Part shown: positions 9,865-18,447 of the stretch, one piece after another
Layout of the letters: each line of letters starts with the position of its first letter
Numbering within the stretch: the stretch's first letter is position 1
Assembly: GCF_029937855.1 (NCBI RefSeq)
Contig: NZ_JAPYPC010000003.1
Span: forward strand, 124,001 to 188,000
Direction: 5' to 3'
DNA length: 64,000 bases
DNA from: Christiangramia sp.
GTDB lineage: Bacteria; Bacteroidota; Bacteroidia; Flavobacteriales; Flavobacteriaceae
The notes under the pieces: model-generated
Told to the model about the DNA's origin: nothing
Database searches by the model: none
What the model saw: only the letters and a program-made list of their open reading frames with translations
Position numbers and translations under genes: made by a program

Positions 9865-10386
9865 TCAATTCTTAGGGGGATATCCTTCCAGTGCTTTTGT
9901 TACAATTTTATCGAATTTCTCCTGTCGTTTTTGAGGGTCAGCATTCATATCAAAAGAACTTTCTACTACGGCCTGCCAAATAAGGGCATCATTTTCAACA
10001 TCTATAAAGTCAAAAGTAAGTTCCAGGTAACTATCCATTTGTCCCAAAGGAATACCTCCGGAAACTCCTACTCCAACATTACCGCCACCGCCACCTATTC
10101 CTACTCCGACTCTGCTTCGGTTATCTTGCTGAAATTTTTTGGTATATACATTTACATAGATTCCCGGTGAAGAAGAATCAGAAAAACCTTTTTCCTGCAT
10201 CTGTCTTTCGATACTTTCCAGCAATCTTGCTTCATCTAACTGGCTAAGTCCTGTTTGAAGATCAGGAAAAATAGTATAAGAATTATATCGATCAAAATTC
10301 ACCTGTTGATCATAATCATAAACTGCTTTGGGAGAATTACACGCGGCAATAAATAACAGTAGAAAAGAATATTTCAATAGTCTCAT
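9865..10386 (-). CDS. DUF4136 domain lipoprotein
   Basis: A 173-residue lipoprotein. The ATG at 10386 is chosen because it begins a clean lipoprotein signal (MRLLKYSFLLLFIAAC) with the lipid-bearing Cys at residue 16; a start nine codons upstream would put a charged stretch before it. The mature part fits DUF4136: VYDYDQQVNFDRYNSYTIFP near the start, a Gly-rich strand (VGVGIGGGGGNVGVGV) and a final LTFDFIDVENDALIWQAVVE. The function of the family is not known. It lies 60 bases downstream of obgE on the same strand. Confidence 0.85.
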   Translation of the reverse strand: MRLLKYSFLLLFIAACNSPKAVYDYDQQVNFDRYNSYTIFPDLQTGLSQLDEARLLESIERQMQEKGFSDSSSPGIYVNVYTKKFQQDNRSRVGVGIGGGGGNVGVGVSGGIPLGQMDSYLELTFDFIDVENDALIWQAVVESSFDMNADPQKRQEKFDKIVTKALEGYPPKN

Positions 10387-10446
10387 AATCTGATTTTTAC
10401 TAAAAATAAGCAAAATCAGTTCCAGACTTGAAAGGTTTAACAGGAT

Positions 10447-11454
10447 TTAAACAGGCTCTTTATTAAGCATCTGCCATAACTGATCCTTTAATTGCGTAAG
10501 TCCCATTTGAGCCACTGAAGAAATAAATATATAGGGTAATTTAAATTCTTTATCCAATTCTTTAGCCATTTCCTCTTTCAATTCCTCATCAAGAAGATCA
10601 CTTTTAGAGATAGCGATCAATCGATCCTTATCCATCAATTCAGGATTATATCGCTTTAATTCGTCAAGGAGGATATCATATTCCTTCTTGATATCTTTTG
10701 CATCTGCAGGAATTAAAAATAACAGGGTTGAATTTCGCTCAATATGCCTAAGAAATCTATGCCCCAGGCCTTTACCTTCTGCGGCCCCTTCTATAATTCC
10801 TGGTATATCGGCAACCACAAATGTTTTAAAATCACGATATTCTACAATCCCAAGGTTTGGCTTAAGGGTGGTAAACTCATAGTTAGCAATCTTAGGTTTT
10901 GCCGCAGTGATTACAGAAAGTAGTGTAGATTTACCAGCATTTGGAAAACCAACCAGACCAACATCTGCCAGGACTTTTAATTCCAGCGTAATATCTACCT
11001 GTTGGCCATCTATTCCTGGCTGTGCATATCGTGGAGTTTGATTGGTAGAACTTTTAAAATGCCAGTTACCAAGTCCGCCCTTACCTCCTTCAGCCACTAT
11101 AAATTCCTGACCATCTTCTGTGATTTCTTTAATAATTTCGTTAGTATCGGTATCCCGAATAACGGTTCCTAATGGAACTTCAATATATTCGTCTTTCCCC
11201 TGAGCTCCTGAACTTCTCTGTTTACTTCCATTTTCTCCATGTTCAGCTTTTACGTGGCGTTTGAATTTTAAATGGAATAATGTCCAGAGATTTTTGTTGC
11301 CTTTCACTATAACGTGACCGCCACGACCACCATCTCCTCCATCTGGACCACCCTTTGTAATATATTTTTCCCTATGCAGGTGAGCAGAGCCCTTCCCTCC
11401 TTTTCCGGAAAAAACATGAATTTTCACGTAATCAACAAAATTCCCTTCAGTCAT
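10447..11454 (-). CDS. obgE: GTPase ObgE/CgtA
   Basis: A 335-residue Obg-type GTPase involved in late assembly of the 50S ribosomal subunit. The N-terminal Gly-rich Obg fold occupies about residues 1-158 ([14 protein letters not shown]). The G domain follows with P-loop GFPNAGKST near 168, TTLKPNLG, switch [11 protein letters not shown] and the G4 motif SKSDL. The C-terminal extension of some Obg proteins is absent. It lies 5 bases after adk, and hpt precedes adk, an order typical of Flavobacteriia; all three are probably one operon read leftward. Confidence 0.96.
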   Translation of the reverse strand: MTEGNFVDYVKIHVFSGKGGKGSAHLHREKYITKGGPDGGDGGRGGHVIVKGNKNLWTLFHLKFKRHVKAEHGENGSKQRSSGAQGKDEYIEVPLGTVIRDTDTNEIIKEITEDGQEFIVAEGGKGGLGNWHFKSSTNQTPRYAQPGIDGQQVDITLELKVLADVGLVGFPNAGKSTLLSVITAAKPKIANYEFTTLKPNLGIVEYRDFKTFVVADIPGIIEGAAEGKGLGHRFLRHIERNSTLLFLIPADAKDIKKEYDILLDELKRYNPELMDKDRLIAISKSDLLDEELKEEMAKELDKEFKLPYIFISSVAQMGLTQLKDQLWQMLNKEPV

Positions 11455-11459
11455 TCTTT

Positions 11460-12038
11460 TTATTTCATTAATTCGTCTATCACCTGGCTTAAACGCTCTG
11501 TGATTTCTTTTATACCTCCTACTCCGTCAACGCCATAATACTTATCCTGTTTCTGATAAAATTTTTTCAGAATAGCAGTTTCATCATAATAAACCTTAAT
11601 CCTATTTCTAATCACAGACTCATCGGCATCATCAGGTCTTCCGGAGGTTTTTCCTCTCTCCAGTAAACGTTCCACAAGGATTTCATCTTCCACTTCTAAC
11701 GCGATCATCGCATGAACCTCAGTTTCCCTGGATTCTAAATAGGTGCTTAAAGCTTCTGCCTGAGCTTCAGTTCTCGGGAAGCCGTCAAAAATAAAACCTT
11801 TAGCACTTTCATTCTTTTCCACTTCAGCCTTCAGCATATTAATCGTTACCTCATCTGGCACCAACTGTCCTTTATCTATATAAGATTTTGCACTTAGACC
11901 CAGTTCAGTTTTATTTTTGATATTATACCTAAAAACATCTCCGGTAGAGATATGAACCAAATCATATTTATCTTTTAAAATATCGGCCTGAGTTCCTTTC
12001 CCTGCACCCGGAGGGCCAAAAAGCACTAAATTTGTCAT
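11460..12038 (-). CDS. adk: Adenylate kinase
   Basis: A 192-residue adenylate kinase (ATP + AMP to 2 ADP), cytoplasmic. The P-loop [10 protein letters not shown] lies at residues 8-17, the AMP-binding region contains [12 protein letters not shown] and [14 protein letters not shown], and the lid region [18 protein letters not shown] is of the short type without zinc cysteines. The length matches short-lid bacterial enzymes. It sits between hpt (5 bases upstream) and obgE (5 bases downstream). Confidence 0.97.
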   Translation of the reverse strand: MTNLVLFGPPGAGKGTQADILKDKYDLVHISTGDVFRYNIKNKTELGLSAKSYIDKGQLVPDEVTINMLKAEVEKNESAKGFIFDGFPRTEAQAEALSTYLESRETEVHAMIALEVEDEILVERLLERGKTSGRPDDADESVIRNRIKVYYDETAILKKFYQKQDKYYGVDGVGGIKEITERLSQVIDELMK

Positions 12039-12043
12039 TTTAT

Positions 12044-12571
12044 TTATTTGCGTTTATATACTTGTGTAAGGTTGCGACCCAATCCATCATAATCGAGTCC
12101 AAAACCTACAATAAATTCATTAGGTATCTCCATTCCTTTATAATGCACCGGAATATCTTTTTTATAAGCATCAGGCTTATAAAATAACGTAACCACCTTA
12201 TAATCTTCTACCTGGGACTGCTTTAAAATTTGGTCAATTTCAACCAGTGTATTCCCGGTATCCACAATATCTTCCAGCAAAACTACCTGCCGTCCTTTCA
12301 ACTCCTGATTTAAACCTAAAAGCGTTTTCACGTTTCCGGTAGTTTCCGTCCCTTCATACGAGCCCATTTTAACAAAACTAACTTCACAATCTCCCTTAAA
12401 TCGCTTAATAATTTCTGAAGCAAACATAAAAGAGCCATTTAATACTCCCAGGAAAACAGGTTTTTTATCACCAAAATCGGAATTGAGTATTTCTGAAATC
12501 CCGTCTATCACCTTCATAATCTCATCTTCTGAAATATAAGGTTCAAATTCAAGATCATGTAGTTTTACCAA
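12044..12571 (-). CDS. hpt: Hypoxanthine phosphoribosyltransferase
   Basis: A 175-residue purine-salvage enzyme that joins hypoxanthine or guanine to PRPP. The PRPP loop VVLLEDIVDTGNTLVEI is present, preceded by GVLNGSFMFASEI and followed by KPDAYKKDIPVHY and GFGLDYDGLGRNL, the usual C-terminal substrate loop. It is first in the hpt-adk-obgE group. A -7 box lies 21 bases upstream of the start. Confidence 0.95.
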   Translation of the reverse strand: MVKLHDLEFEPYISEDEIMKVIDGISEILNSDFGDKKPVFLGVLNGSFMFASEIIKRFKGDCEVSFVKMGSYEGTETTGNVKTLLGLNQELKGRQVVLLEDIVDTGNTLVEIDQILKQSQVEDYKVVTLFYKPDAYKKDIPVHYKGMEIPNEFIVGFGLDYDGLGRNLTQVYKRK

Positions 12572-12591
12572 AACTGTAAAATTTTAAGTGG

Positions 12592-12599
12592 CAAAGATA
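12592..12599 (-). promoter_or_regulatory. Bacteroidota -7 box before hpt
   Basis: On the minus strand the sequence reads TATCTTTG, an exact match to TAnnTTTG, 21 bases before the hpt ATG. No clear TTTG -33 element is seen at the right spacing. Confidence 0.5.
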
Positions 12600-12667
12600 A
12601 GGAATCTCAATAAGCCTTGCCGCTTGATTTCTTACTGAATATCTATGGCAGGAAGTACGAATAGATT

Positions 12668-12675
12668 ATTTTTGC
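12668..12675 (+). promoter_or_regulatory. Bacteroidota -7 box before purK
   Basis: TATTTTTG matches TAnnTTTG exactly and ends 18 bases before the purK start. A -33 TTTG is not evident. Confidence 0.5.
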
Positions 12676-12693
12676 AAAAAGTGAATTGAATTT

Positions 12694-13854
12694 ATGGTAA
12701 ATTATTTTTCTTCAGACTTTAAACTTGGAATTTTAGGCGGAGGCCAACTGGGTAAAATGATGTTGTACGAAACCAGGAAATATGATATCCAAACCCTGGT
12801 ACTGGACCCAAGTGACGAGGCTCCCTGTAAAATTTCCTGTAATTACTTTGAGCAGGGAGATCTTATGGATTATGAAACTGTCCTGAACTTTGGAAGAAAA
12901 GCAGATGTGGTGACTTTTGAAATTGAAGGCGTAAATATCGAAGCTCTAAAAAAGCTGGAATCTGAAGGCATTAAAACCTATCCTTCTGCCAGCACTTTGG
13001 AAAAGATCCAGAATAAAGCAGTTCAGAAACAATTTTATAAAGATAAAAATATACCCACGGCAGACTTTGTGGTTTTTGAATCGCTTCAAAAATTAAAAGA
13101 AGCCGTTGGAAATAATAATATAGAAATTCCATTTGTCTGGAAAAGCGCCACCGGTGGCTATGATGGCAAAGGTGTTTCTGTGATAAGAAATACAGGTGAC
13201 CTTGACAATTTATCTGAAGGAGAATGTATTGCCGAAAAATTGATCCCTTTCAAAAATGAGCTGGCAGTGATCGTGGCCAGAAATCCTTCTGGAGAAATGA
13301 AAACTTATCCGGTGGTGGAAATGGAATTTCATCCTACGGCAAATCAGGTAGAATATGTAATTTGTCCTGCCCGGATCGATGAAAATATTTCTGAAAAAGC
13401 AAGGAATATTGCTGAAAAAGTTTCTAAAGCTTTCCAACATGTGGGTCTACTCGCAGTAGAAATGTTCCAAACAGAAGATGATCAAATCCTAATCAATGAA
13501 GTGGCGCCACGACCACATAATAGTGGACATTACAGCATAGAAGCCTCTTATACCAATCAGTTTGAACAACATATTAGAGCGATCCTTGACTTACCTTTAG
13601 GCAATACAGAAAGTAAAGTAGGAGGCATTATGGTGAATTTGGTGGGCGATAAAGATCATGAAGGTGAAGTTGTGTATGAAAACATTGCCCAAATTATGGA
13701 AATGGACGGCGTGACTCCTCATATTTATGGAAAGAAAATTACCCGGCCATTCAGAAAAATGGGACATGTGACCATAGTAAACAAAGACCTATCAAAAGCA
13801 AGAAAAGTTGCTGAAGAAGTAAAGAATAGCATTAAAGTAATAAGCAAAAAATAA
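12694..13854 (+). CDS. purK: 5-(carboxyamino)imidazole ribonucleotide synthase
   Basis: A 386-residue ATP-grasp enzyme that carboxylates AIR to N5-CAIR in purine synthesis. The N-terminal nucleotide fold begins LGILGGGQLGKMM. The ATP-grasp domain shows VWKSATGGYDGKGV and the metal-binding end INEVAPRPHNSGHYSIEA. The C-terminal domain is typical in length. purE begins 6 bases after its stop, so the two consecutive steps are made from one transcript. Confidence 0.96.
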   Translation: MVNYFSSDFKLGILGGGQLGKMMLYETRKYDIQTLVLDPSDEAPCKISCNYFEQGDLMDYETVLNFGRKADVVTFEIEGVNIEALKKLESEGIKTYPSASTLEKIQNKAVQKQFYKDKNIPTADFVVFESLQKLKEAVGNNNIEIPFVWKSATGGYDGKGVSVIRNTGDLDNLSEGECIAEKLIPFKNELAVIVARNPSGEMKTYPVVEMEFHPTANQVEYVICPARIDENISEKARNIAEKVSKAFQHVGLLAVEMFQTEDDQILINEVAPRPHNSGHYSIEASYTNQFEQHIRAILDLPLGNTESKVGGIMVNLVGDKDHEGEVVYENIAQIMEMDGVTPHIYGKKITRPFRKMGHVTIVNKDLSKARKVAEEVKNSIKVISKK

Positions 13855-13859
13855 CCAAT

Positions 13860-14345
13860 ATGGGAAAAGTAGCAGTAATCATGGGCAGCACCAGCGATAT
13901 GCCGGTAATGCAGGAAGCCATAGATATATTAAAGGGTTTTGATATTGAGGTAGAAGTTGATATTGTTTCTGCCCACAGAACTCCTGAAAAACTTTTCGAT
14001 TTTAGCAAGACAGCTCATGAAAAAGGCATTCAGGTAATTATTGCCGGAGCCGGTGGCGCTGCACATTTGCCTGGAATGGTTGCTGCTATGTCTCCTCTTC
14101 CCGTTATTGGAGTTCCAGTAAAATCAAGAAATTCCATAGATGGTTGGGATTCGGTACTTTCTATTCTTCAAATGCCTGGCGGGGTTCCGGTAGCAACCGT
14201 CGCATTAGATGGAGCTAAAAACGCGGGGATTCTTGCCGCACAAATTATAGGAATTTCAGATAAATGTGTGCTGGACAAAATCCTGGTGTACAAGGAAGGC
14301 CTTAAACAAAAAGTGATAGACGGTGCAAAATCCATTAAAAAATAA
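13860..14345 (+). CDS. purE: N5-CAIR mutase
   Basis: A 161-residue class I PurE, which converts N5-CAIR to CAIR. It shows the conserved MGSTSDMPVM start, the SAHRTPEKL loop holding the catalytic His, GAGGAAHLPGM and PVKSRNSIDGWDSVLSI. It follows purK by 6 bases and is followed directly by a hairpin terminator. Confidence 0.97.
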   Translation: MGKVAVIMGSTSDMPVMQEAIDILKGFDIEVEVDIVSAHRTPEKLFDFSKTAHEKGIQVIIAGAGGAAHLPGMVAAMSPLPVIGVPVKSRNSIDGWDSVLSILQMPGGVPVATVALDGAKNAGILAAQIIGISDKCVLDKILVYKEGLKQKVIDGAKSIKK

Positions 14346-14369
14346 GAAAGGCCGCTGTTGCGGCCTTTC
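14346..14369 (+). terminator. Hairpin terminator after purE
   Basis: A perfect 10-bp stem GAAAGGCCGC / GCGGCCTTTC with a TGTT loop starts immediately after the purE stop codon. The T-tail is short (CTTTC). Confidence 0.65.
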
Positions 14370-14560
14370 AAGTAGTAAACATTTTTTAATCTGTACTTAT
14401 TATTTATTAACCATTCTAAATATAAAACCAGAACTTTGCAAACTACTAATTTATAATGAGTTCAATTTTAACAATAATTGGCTAAAATATTAAAAAAAAT
14501 CTAAAATTCACCATCAACGTTAATTTTTTTCGGCTTTAGCGTTAAACTAAATATAGACTT

Positions 14561-16591
14561 ATGGGTCCTCAGAATATATTGCTTACAGATTTTGAATATA
14601 CTCCTTTCTCCAGAATTAATACGGAAGATTATAAACCTGCTATTTTAAAAGCAGTGGAGCTTGCGCGGGAAGACATCAATGACATTATTAAATCTGAAGA
14701 AGCTCCATCTTTTGAAAATACTATAGAAGCTTTGGAATTTTCAGGTCAAAAATTGGATAGAGTAACCAGTATTTTCTTCAATATTAATTCAGCTGAAACG
14801 AATGAACAAATTCAAAAGATTGCGCAGGAAGTTTCCCCTGTACTTTCAGAATTTAAGAATGATATCATTTTAAATAAACAACTATTTGAGAAAATAAAAG
14901 CGGTGTATGCCACTAAAGATTCTCTGGATTTAACGAAAGAGCAAATCATGCTGCTCGATAAAAAATATAAAGCCTTTACCCGAAATGGGGCGAACCTGCC
15001 AGATGAAAAACAGGCAGAACATAGGGAAATTGACAAGGAGCTTTCGAAATTAAAACTTCAGTTTGGAGAAAATGTCCTTGCTGAAACCAATAAATACGAA
15101 CTTCAGGTAACCGATGAATCCAGACTTGATGGCCTTCCGGAAAGCTTTAAGGACGAAGCGAGATCGGTTGCAAACTCTAAAGATAAGGATGGTTGGATTT
15201 TCAGCCTGGAATACCCCAGCTATATACCTTTTATGAAATATGCGAAAGATCGTGAACTTCGCAAAGAACTATCCCTTGCCTTTGGTTCCCGTGCTTTTCA
15301 TAATGACGAATTAGACAACCGCGAAAATGTTCTGAAAATCGCCAAGTTAAGGTATCAAAGAGCAAAACTATTAGGCTTTAATTCCCATGCTCACTTCATT
15401 TTAGAAGAGCGTATGGCTGAAACTCCGGAAAAAGTAAATTCCTTTTTAGATGATATGCTTGAAAAAGCAAAACCAGCTGCTGAAAAGGAGTTTAAAGAAC
15501 TGGAAAATTTTGCCAAAGATCTCGATGGAATAGATCAGCTTCAAAAATGGGATGCCGCTTATTATGGTGAAAAACTTAAACAGAAACTTTTTGATCTCGA
15601 TGATGAAAAGTTAAAGCCGTATTTCAAACTCGAAAATGTGATCGAAGGGGTTTTTACAATAGCGCAAAAACTCTACGGACTCAATTTCAAAGAAGTTCAC
15701 CATATTGACAAATATCACCAGGATGTTAAGACGTTTGAAGTAACTAATGAATTAGGAGAAGAAATTGCGCTTTTTTACGCCGATTTTCATCCTCGTCCCG
15801 GAAAACGAGATGGAGCCTGGATGACCATTTATAAAGATCAATATGTTCAGAATAATAAAAATGAGCGCCCACATATTTCTATCGTTTGCAATTTTACCAA
15901 ACCAACTGAAAAAGAACCTTCCCTTCTCACCTTTAACGAAGTGACCACACTTTTTCATGAATTTGGCCATGCTCTTCACGGGATGCTGGCAAACACGACT
16001 TACCCTAGCCTTTCCGGACCGAACGTTTATTGGGATTTTGTAGAACTCCCCAGTCAGGTATTGGAAAACTGGTGTTATGAAAAAGAAGCCCTGCAGCTTT
16101 TTGCTAAACATTATAAAACGGGAGAAGCAATCCCTCAGCAGTATATAGATAAAATTAAAGAATCGGCTAATTTCCTTGAAGGAATGGCTACTTTAAGACA
16201 ATTGAGTTTTGGTATGCTGGATCTTAGCTGGCACGCCATTGACCCGACGAACGTAAATGATGTTAAAGAGCATGAACTCGAAGCTTTTGAAGCTACAAAA
16301 CTATACCCGGATGTTCCTTCAAATTGTATGAGCACAGCATTTTCCCATATTTTTCAGGGAGGGTATTCCGCAGGATATTATTCTTATAAATGGGCTGAAG
16401 TATTGGATGCAGACACCTTTGAATACTTTACTGAAAATGGTATTTTCAGCAAGGATATTGCCGATAAATTCAGAGAAAATATTCTTTCAAAAGGGGGCAC
16501 CGAGCATCCAATGGAACTTTACAAACGTTTCCGCGGAAAGGAACCCAAACCCGATGCATTGCTAAGAAGAGCCGGATTAATTTCAAAATAG
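14561..16591 (+). CDS. M3 family zinc oligopeptidase (peptidyl-dipeptidase type)
   Basis: A 676-residue thimet-oligopeptidase-family enzyme. The zinc motif HEFGH lies at residues 466-470 (TLFHEFGHALHGML) with the downstream Glu helix in YWDFVELPSQVLENW. The helical N-terminal half and the C-terminal SHIFQGGYSAGYYSYKWAEV block are typical of Dcp/OpdA-like peptidases. No signal peptide is present, so it probably works in the cytoplasm on short peptides. It stands alone between the pur operon and the sigma factor gene. Confidence 0.92.
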   Translation: MGPQNILLTDFEYTPFSRINTEDYKPAILKAVELAREDINDIIKSEEAPSFENTIEALEFSGQKLDRVTSIFFNINSAETNEQIQKIAQEVSPVLSEFKNDIILNKQLFEKIKAVYATKDSLDLTKEQIMLLDKKYKAFTRNGANLPDEKQAEHREIDKELSKLKLQFGENVLAETNKYELQVTDESRLDGLPESFKDEARSVANSKDKDGWIFSLEYPSYIPFMKYAKDRELRKELSLAFGSRAFHNDELDNRENVLKIAKLRYQRAKLLGFNSHAHFILEERMAETPEKVNSFLDDMLEKAKPAAEKEFKELENFAKDLDGIDQLQKWDAAYYGEKLKQKLFDLDDEKLKPYFKLENVIEGVFTIAQKLYGLNFKEVHHIDKYHQDVKTFEVTNELGEEIALFYADFHPRPGKRDGAWMTIYKDQYVQNNKNERPHISIVCNFTKPTEKEPSLLTFNEVTTLFHEFGHALHGMLANTTYPSLSGPNVYWDFVELPSQVLENWCYEKEALQLFAKHYKTGEAIPQQYIDKIKESANFLEGMATLRQLSFGMLDLSWHAIDPTNVNDVKEHELEAFEATKLYPDVPSNCMSTAFSHIFQGGYSAGYYSYKWAEVLDADTFEYFTENGIFSKDIADKFRENILSKGGTEHPMELYKRFRGKEPKPDALLRRAGLISK

Positions 16592-16654
16592 CTGAAAACG
16601 GTTGTCATACCTAAATCTTATCCTTTCTATAACTTTATATAGCCTATCTTTTGC

Positions 16655-16662
16655 TATTTTTG
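16655..16662 (+). promoter_or_regulatory. Bacteroidota -7 box before the sigma factor gene
   Basis: TATTTTTG is an exact TAnnTTTG match, 24 bases before the start codon. A second close match, TATCTTTT, lies ten bases upstream. Confidence 0.45.
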
Positions 16663-16685
16663 ACTAGAACCGATTAATTTAGATC

Positions 16686-17237
16686 ATGTCAGCCAACACC
16701 CTCGACCCTAACAAATGGGTGGATAAATATTCAGACTACCTTTTTAATTACACGATAGTTCGTGTAAATAATCGCGAGGTAGCTAATGATCTTATTTCCG
16801 AAACTTTTCTGGCTGGGCTAAAATCGGCTAAGAATTTTAAGGGAGAAGCGAGTGAAAGAACCTGGCTTATTTCAATATTAAAGCGAAAAATTATAGATTA
16901 CTACCGTAAGATCAATTCGCGTAAAGGGAAAGCAGAGGTCAAAATCAATTATTCTGATGATTATAATGAAGGAGAATGGCTGGAAGAACAGGTAGCAGAC
17001 CAGTTCGACAGAACTGCCGAAGATGAAATGGAGAATAATGAACTTGGATTGGCAATCCTGGATTGTCTGGATTCTATAAATGAAAAACACGCAGAGATCT
17101 TTAAGCGAAAAACAATTGATGGTGCAGATACGGAAGCAATTTGTAATGAATTTAATATCACCCCGTCTAATCTCTGGGTTATTATACATAGAGCCAGGAC
17201 TGCACTGGCTGCTTGTTTAGAAAAAAACTGGTTTTAA
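16686..17237 (+). CDS. ECF-type RNA polymerase sigma factor
   Basis: A 183-residue sigma-70 family protein. Region 2 covers about residues 11-80 (YLFNYTIVRVNNREVANDLISETF, then FKGEASERTWLISILKRKIIDYYRK). Region 4 covers about 125-175 with the helix-turn-helix DTEAICNEFNITPSNLWVIIHRAR. There is no N-terminal region 1. A small zinc protein with an anti-sigma signature starts 2 bases after its stop, so the pair is a likely sigma/anti-sigma unit. Target genes cannot be read from the window. Confidence 0.9.
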   Translation: MSANTLDPNKWVDKYSDYLFNYTIVRVNNREVANDLISETFLAGLKSAKNFKGEASERTWLISILKRKIIDYYRKINSRKGKAEVKINYSDDYNEGEWLEEQVADQFDRTAEDEMENNELGLAILDCLDSINEKHAEIFKRKTIDGADTEAICNEFNITPSNLWVIIHRARTALAACLEKNWF

Positions 17238-17239
17238 TT

Positions 17240-17506
17240 ATGGGCAAAAAAGCTAAGTTTCTTTTTTTTAATTGTTCTGAAGCGGCTACCTGTTGCGATA
17301 AAGCTCAATATGAAGAGGCAAATTTATTTGAAAAAGCAAAATTAATGCTGCACCTGGCATTTTGCAAAACCTGCAGAAAATTTTCTGCCCGCAATTCCAG
17401 GCTCACCCATCTAATGAAAGAATCTAAACTGGAAACTTGTCCAGAAGAAAAGAAAAAACAGTGGCGTGAAGAAATTAAGAAAGAATTTGCGGAAGAACGT
17501 TCTTAA
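17240..17506 (+). CDS. Small ZAS-like anti-sigma candidate
   Basis: An 88-residue soluble protein. The ATG at 17240 is preferred over one at 17213 inside the sigma gene because it lies just after the sigma stop codon. The motif H-x3-C-x2-C (LHLAFCKTC) near residue 44 is the zinc-binding signature of ZAS anti-sigma factors; two further Cys occur in TCCDKAQ. It has no membrane segment, so if it is an anti-sigma factor it is cytosolic. The 3' end overlaps the convergent UbiA-like gene by 32 bases. Confidence 0.7.
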   Translation: MGKKAKFLFFNCSEAATCCDKAQYEEANLFEKAKLMLHLAFCKTCRKFSARNSRLTHLMKESKLETCPEEKKKQWREEIKKEFAEERS

Positions 17507-18314
17507 AACATAAATATATCCCTAAATAAAAAATCGGTACTGCTTCCACCCAAAAAGAAGCATAATATTTTTTCTGATTCTCTCTCGATTTCCAAAGCAT
17601 CACTCCACTTATAACTAGAATTATCGCCAAAGCAAGAAATTCATTTAATTGGAAAGAATTCTGAAATAACTCTATCAGAAATATGAAACCAATTAAAAAA
17701 GTTCCAAATGTTTTAGTCTTAAAAACCCCAAGTTTCTGAGGAATCGTTCCCAGGTTTGCCCTATCAAAATTAAGATCTCTTATTTCGAAAGGCAGGGTTA
17801 AGACAATCACCAGTAAAAGACGTTGTATGAAATTGGCTAATATTTCAATTTCAAGATATTTTTCAGCATTAATAAGAGGAAGAATTACTGTGCTTCCTGC
17901 CCAAACGATAGCAATAATAAAGATTTTTATTCCGGGTAGGCTTCTCAGGTTTTTACCTCCCCCAAAAAGGGGAACCGCATAAAATAGGGTGAATAAACCT
18001 AAAATTCCTGTGGCAATAAGGACTTCAATTTTCAACTGAAAACAAAAATATATTAAGGCAATAAAAGATAGACCAGAGAAAATCTGAATGATCCTAAGAT
18101 TCTTTGCCAGGCTTAAATGATGAAGTTTCGCTATTCCCGCATACTTCACAAAATTATAACCGGTAATAGAGGCAAAAAATATGAATCCTATTAAATTTTT
18201 ATCCGGTTCAAGATCATGCTCAAAATAAGTGATCAGGGTAAAAACAACAATCGCTAAGGAGACATGAATGCTACTATTCAGGTAAAGTTCGAAAGCATTT
18301 TGCAAATACTTCAT
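17475..18314 (-). CDS. UbiA-like integral membrane protein
   Basis: A 279-residue protein with about eight hydrophobic helices. The second Asp-rich motif of UbiA prenyltransferases is recognisable (DLNFDRANLG, Asp180 and Asp184). The region where the first NDxxDxxxD motif should lie (about residues 48-60, SITGYNFVKYAGI) keeps Asn but has no Asp. It may therefore be a non-catalytic or altered UbiA relative. Its end overlaps the convergent small zinc protein gene by 32 bases. No lipid pathway gene is adjacent. Confidence 0.7.
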   Translation of the reverse strand: MKYLQNAFELYLNSSIHVSLAIVVFTLITYFEHDLEPDKNLIGFIFFASITGYNFVKYAGIAKLHHLSLAKNLRIIQIFSGLSFIALIYFCFQLKIEVLIATGILGLFTLFYAVPLFGGGKNLRSLPGIKIFIIAIVWAGSTVILPLINAEKYLEIEILANFIQRLLLVIVLTLPFEIRDLNFDRANLGTIPQKLGVFKTKTFGTFLIGFIFLIELFQNSFQLNEFLALAIILVISGVMLWKSRENQKKYYASFWVEAVPIFYLGIYLCFKNVLPQILS

Positions 18315-18447
18315 TTTACGAAATTACATATAAAATTATTCAGAAAGTGAACCTCAGAAAATCTTAACAAGTGTATGCCATTAAAGGCTAAAAAAATAGC
18401 TTGAAATTATGTATTTTCGCAGCACGAAAAACACAACTATTATTTTA

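Noticed and set aside
9853-10170. Plus-strand 105-codon frame
   Set aside because: Antisense to the DUF4136 lipoprotein gene, with no family features.
18399-18418. Promoter box TATTTTCG before gcvP
   Set aside because: One mismatch to TAnnTTTG and no -33 element at proper spacing; too weak to list as a feature.
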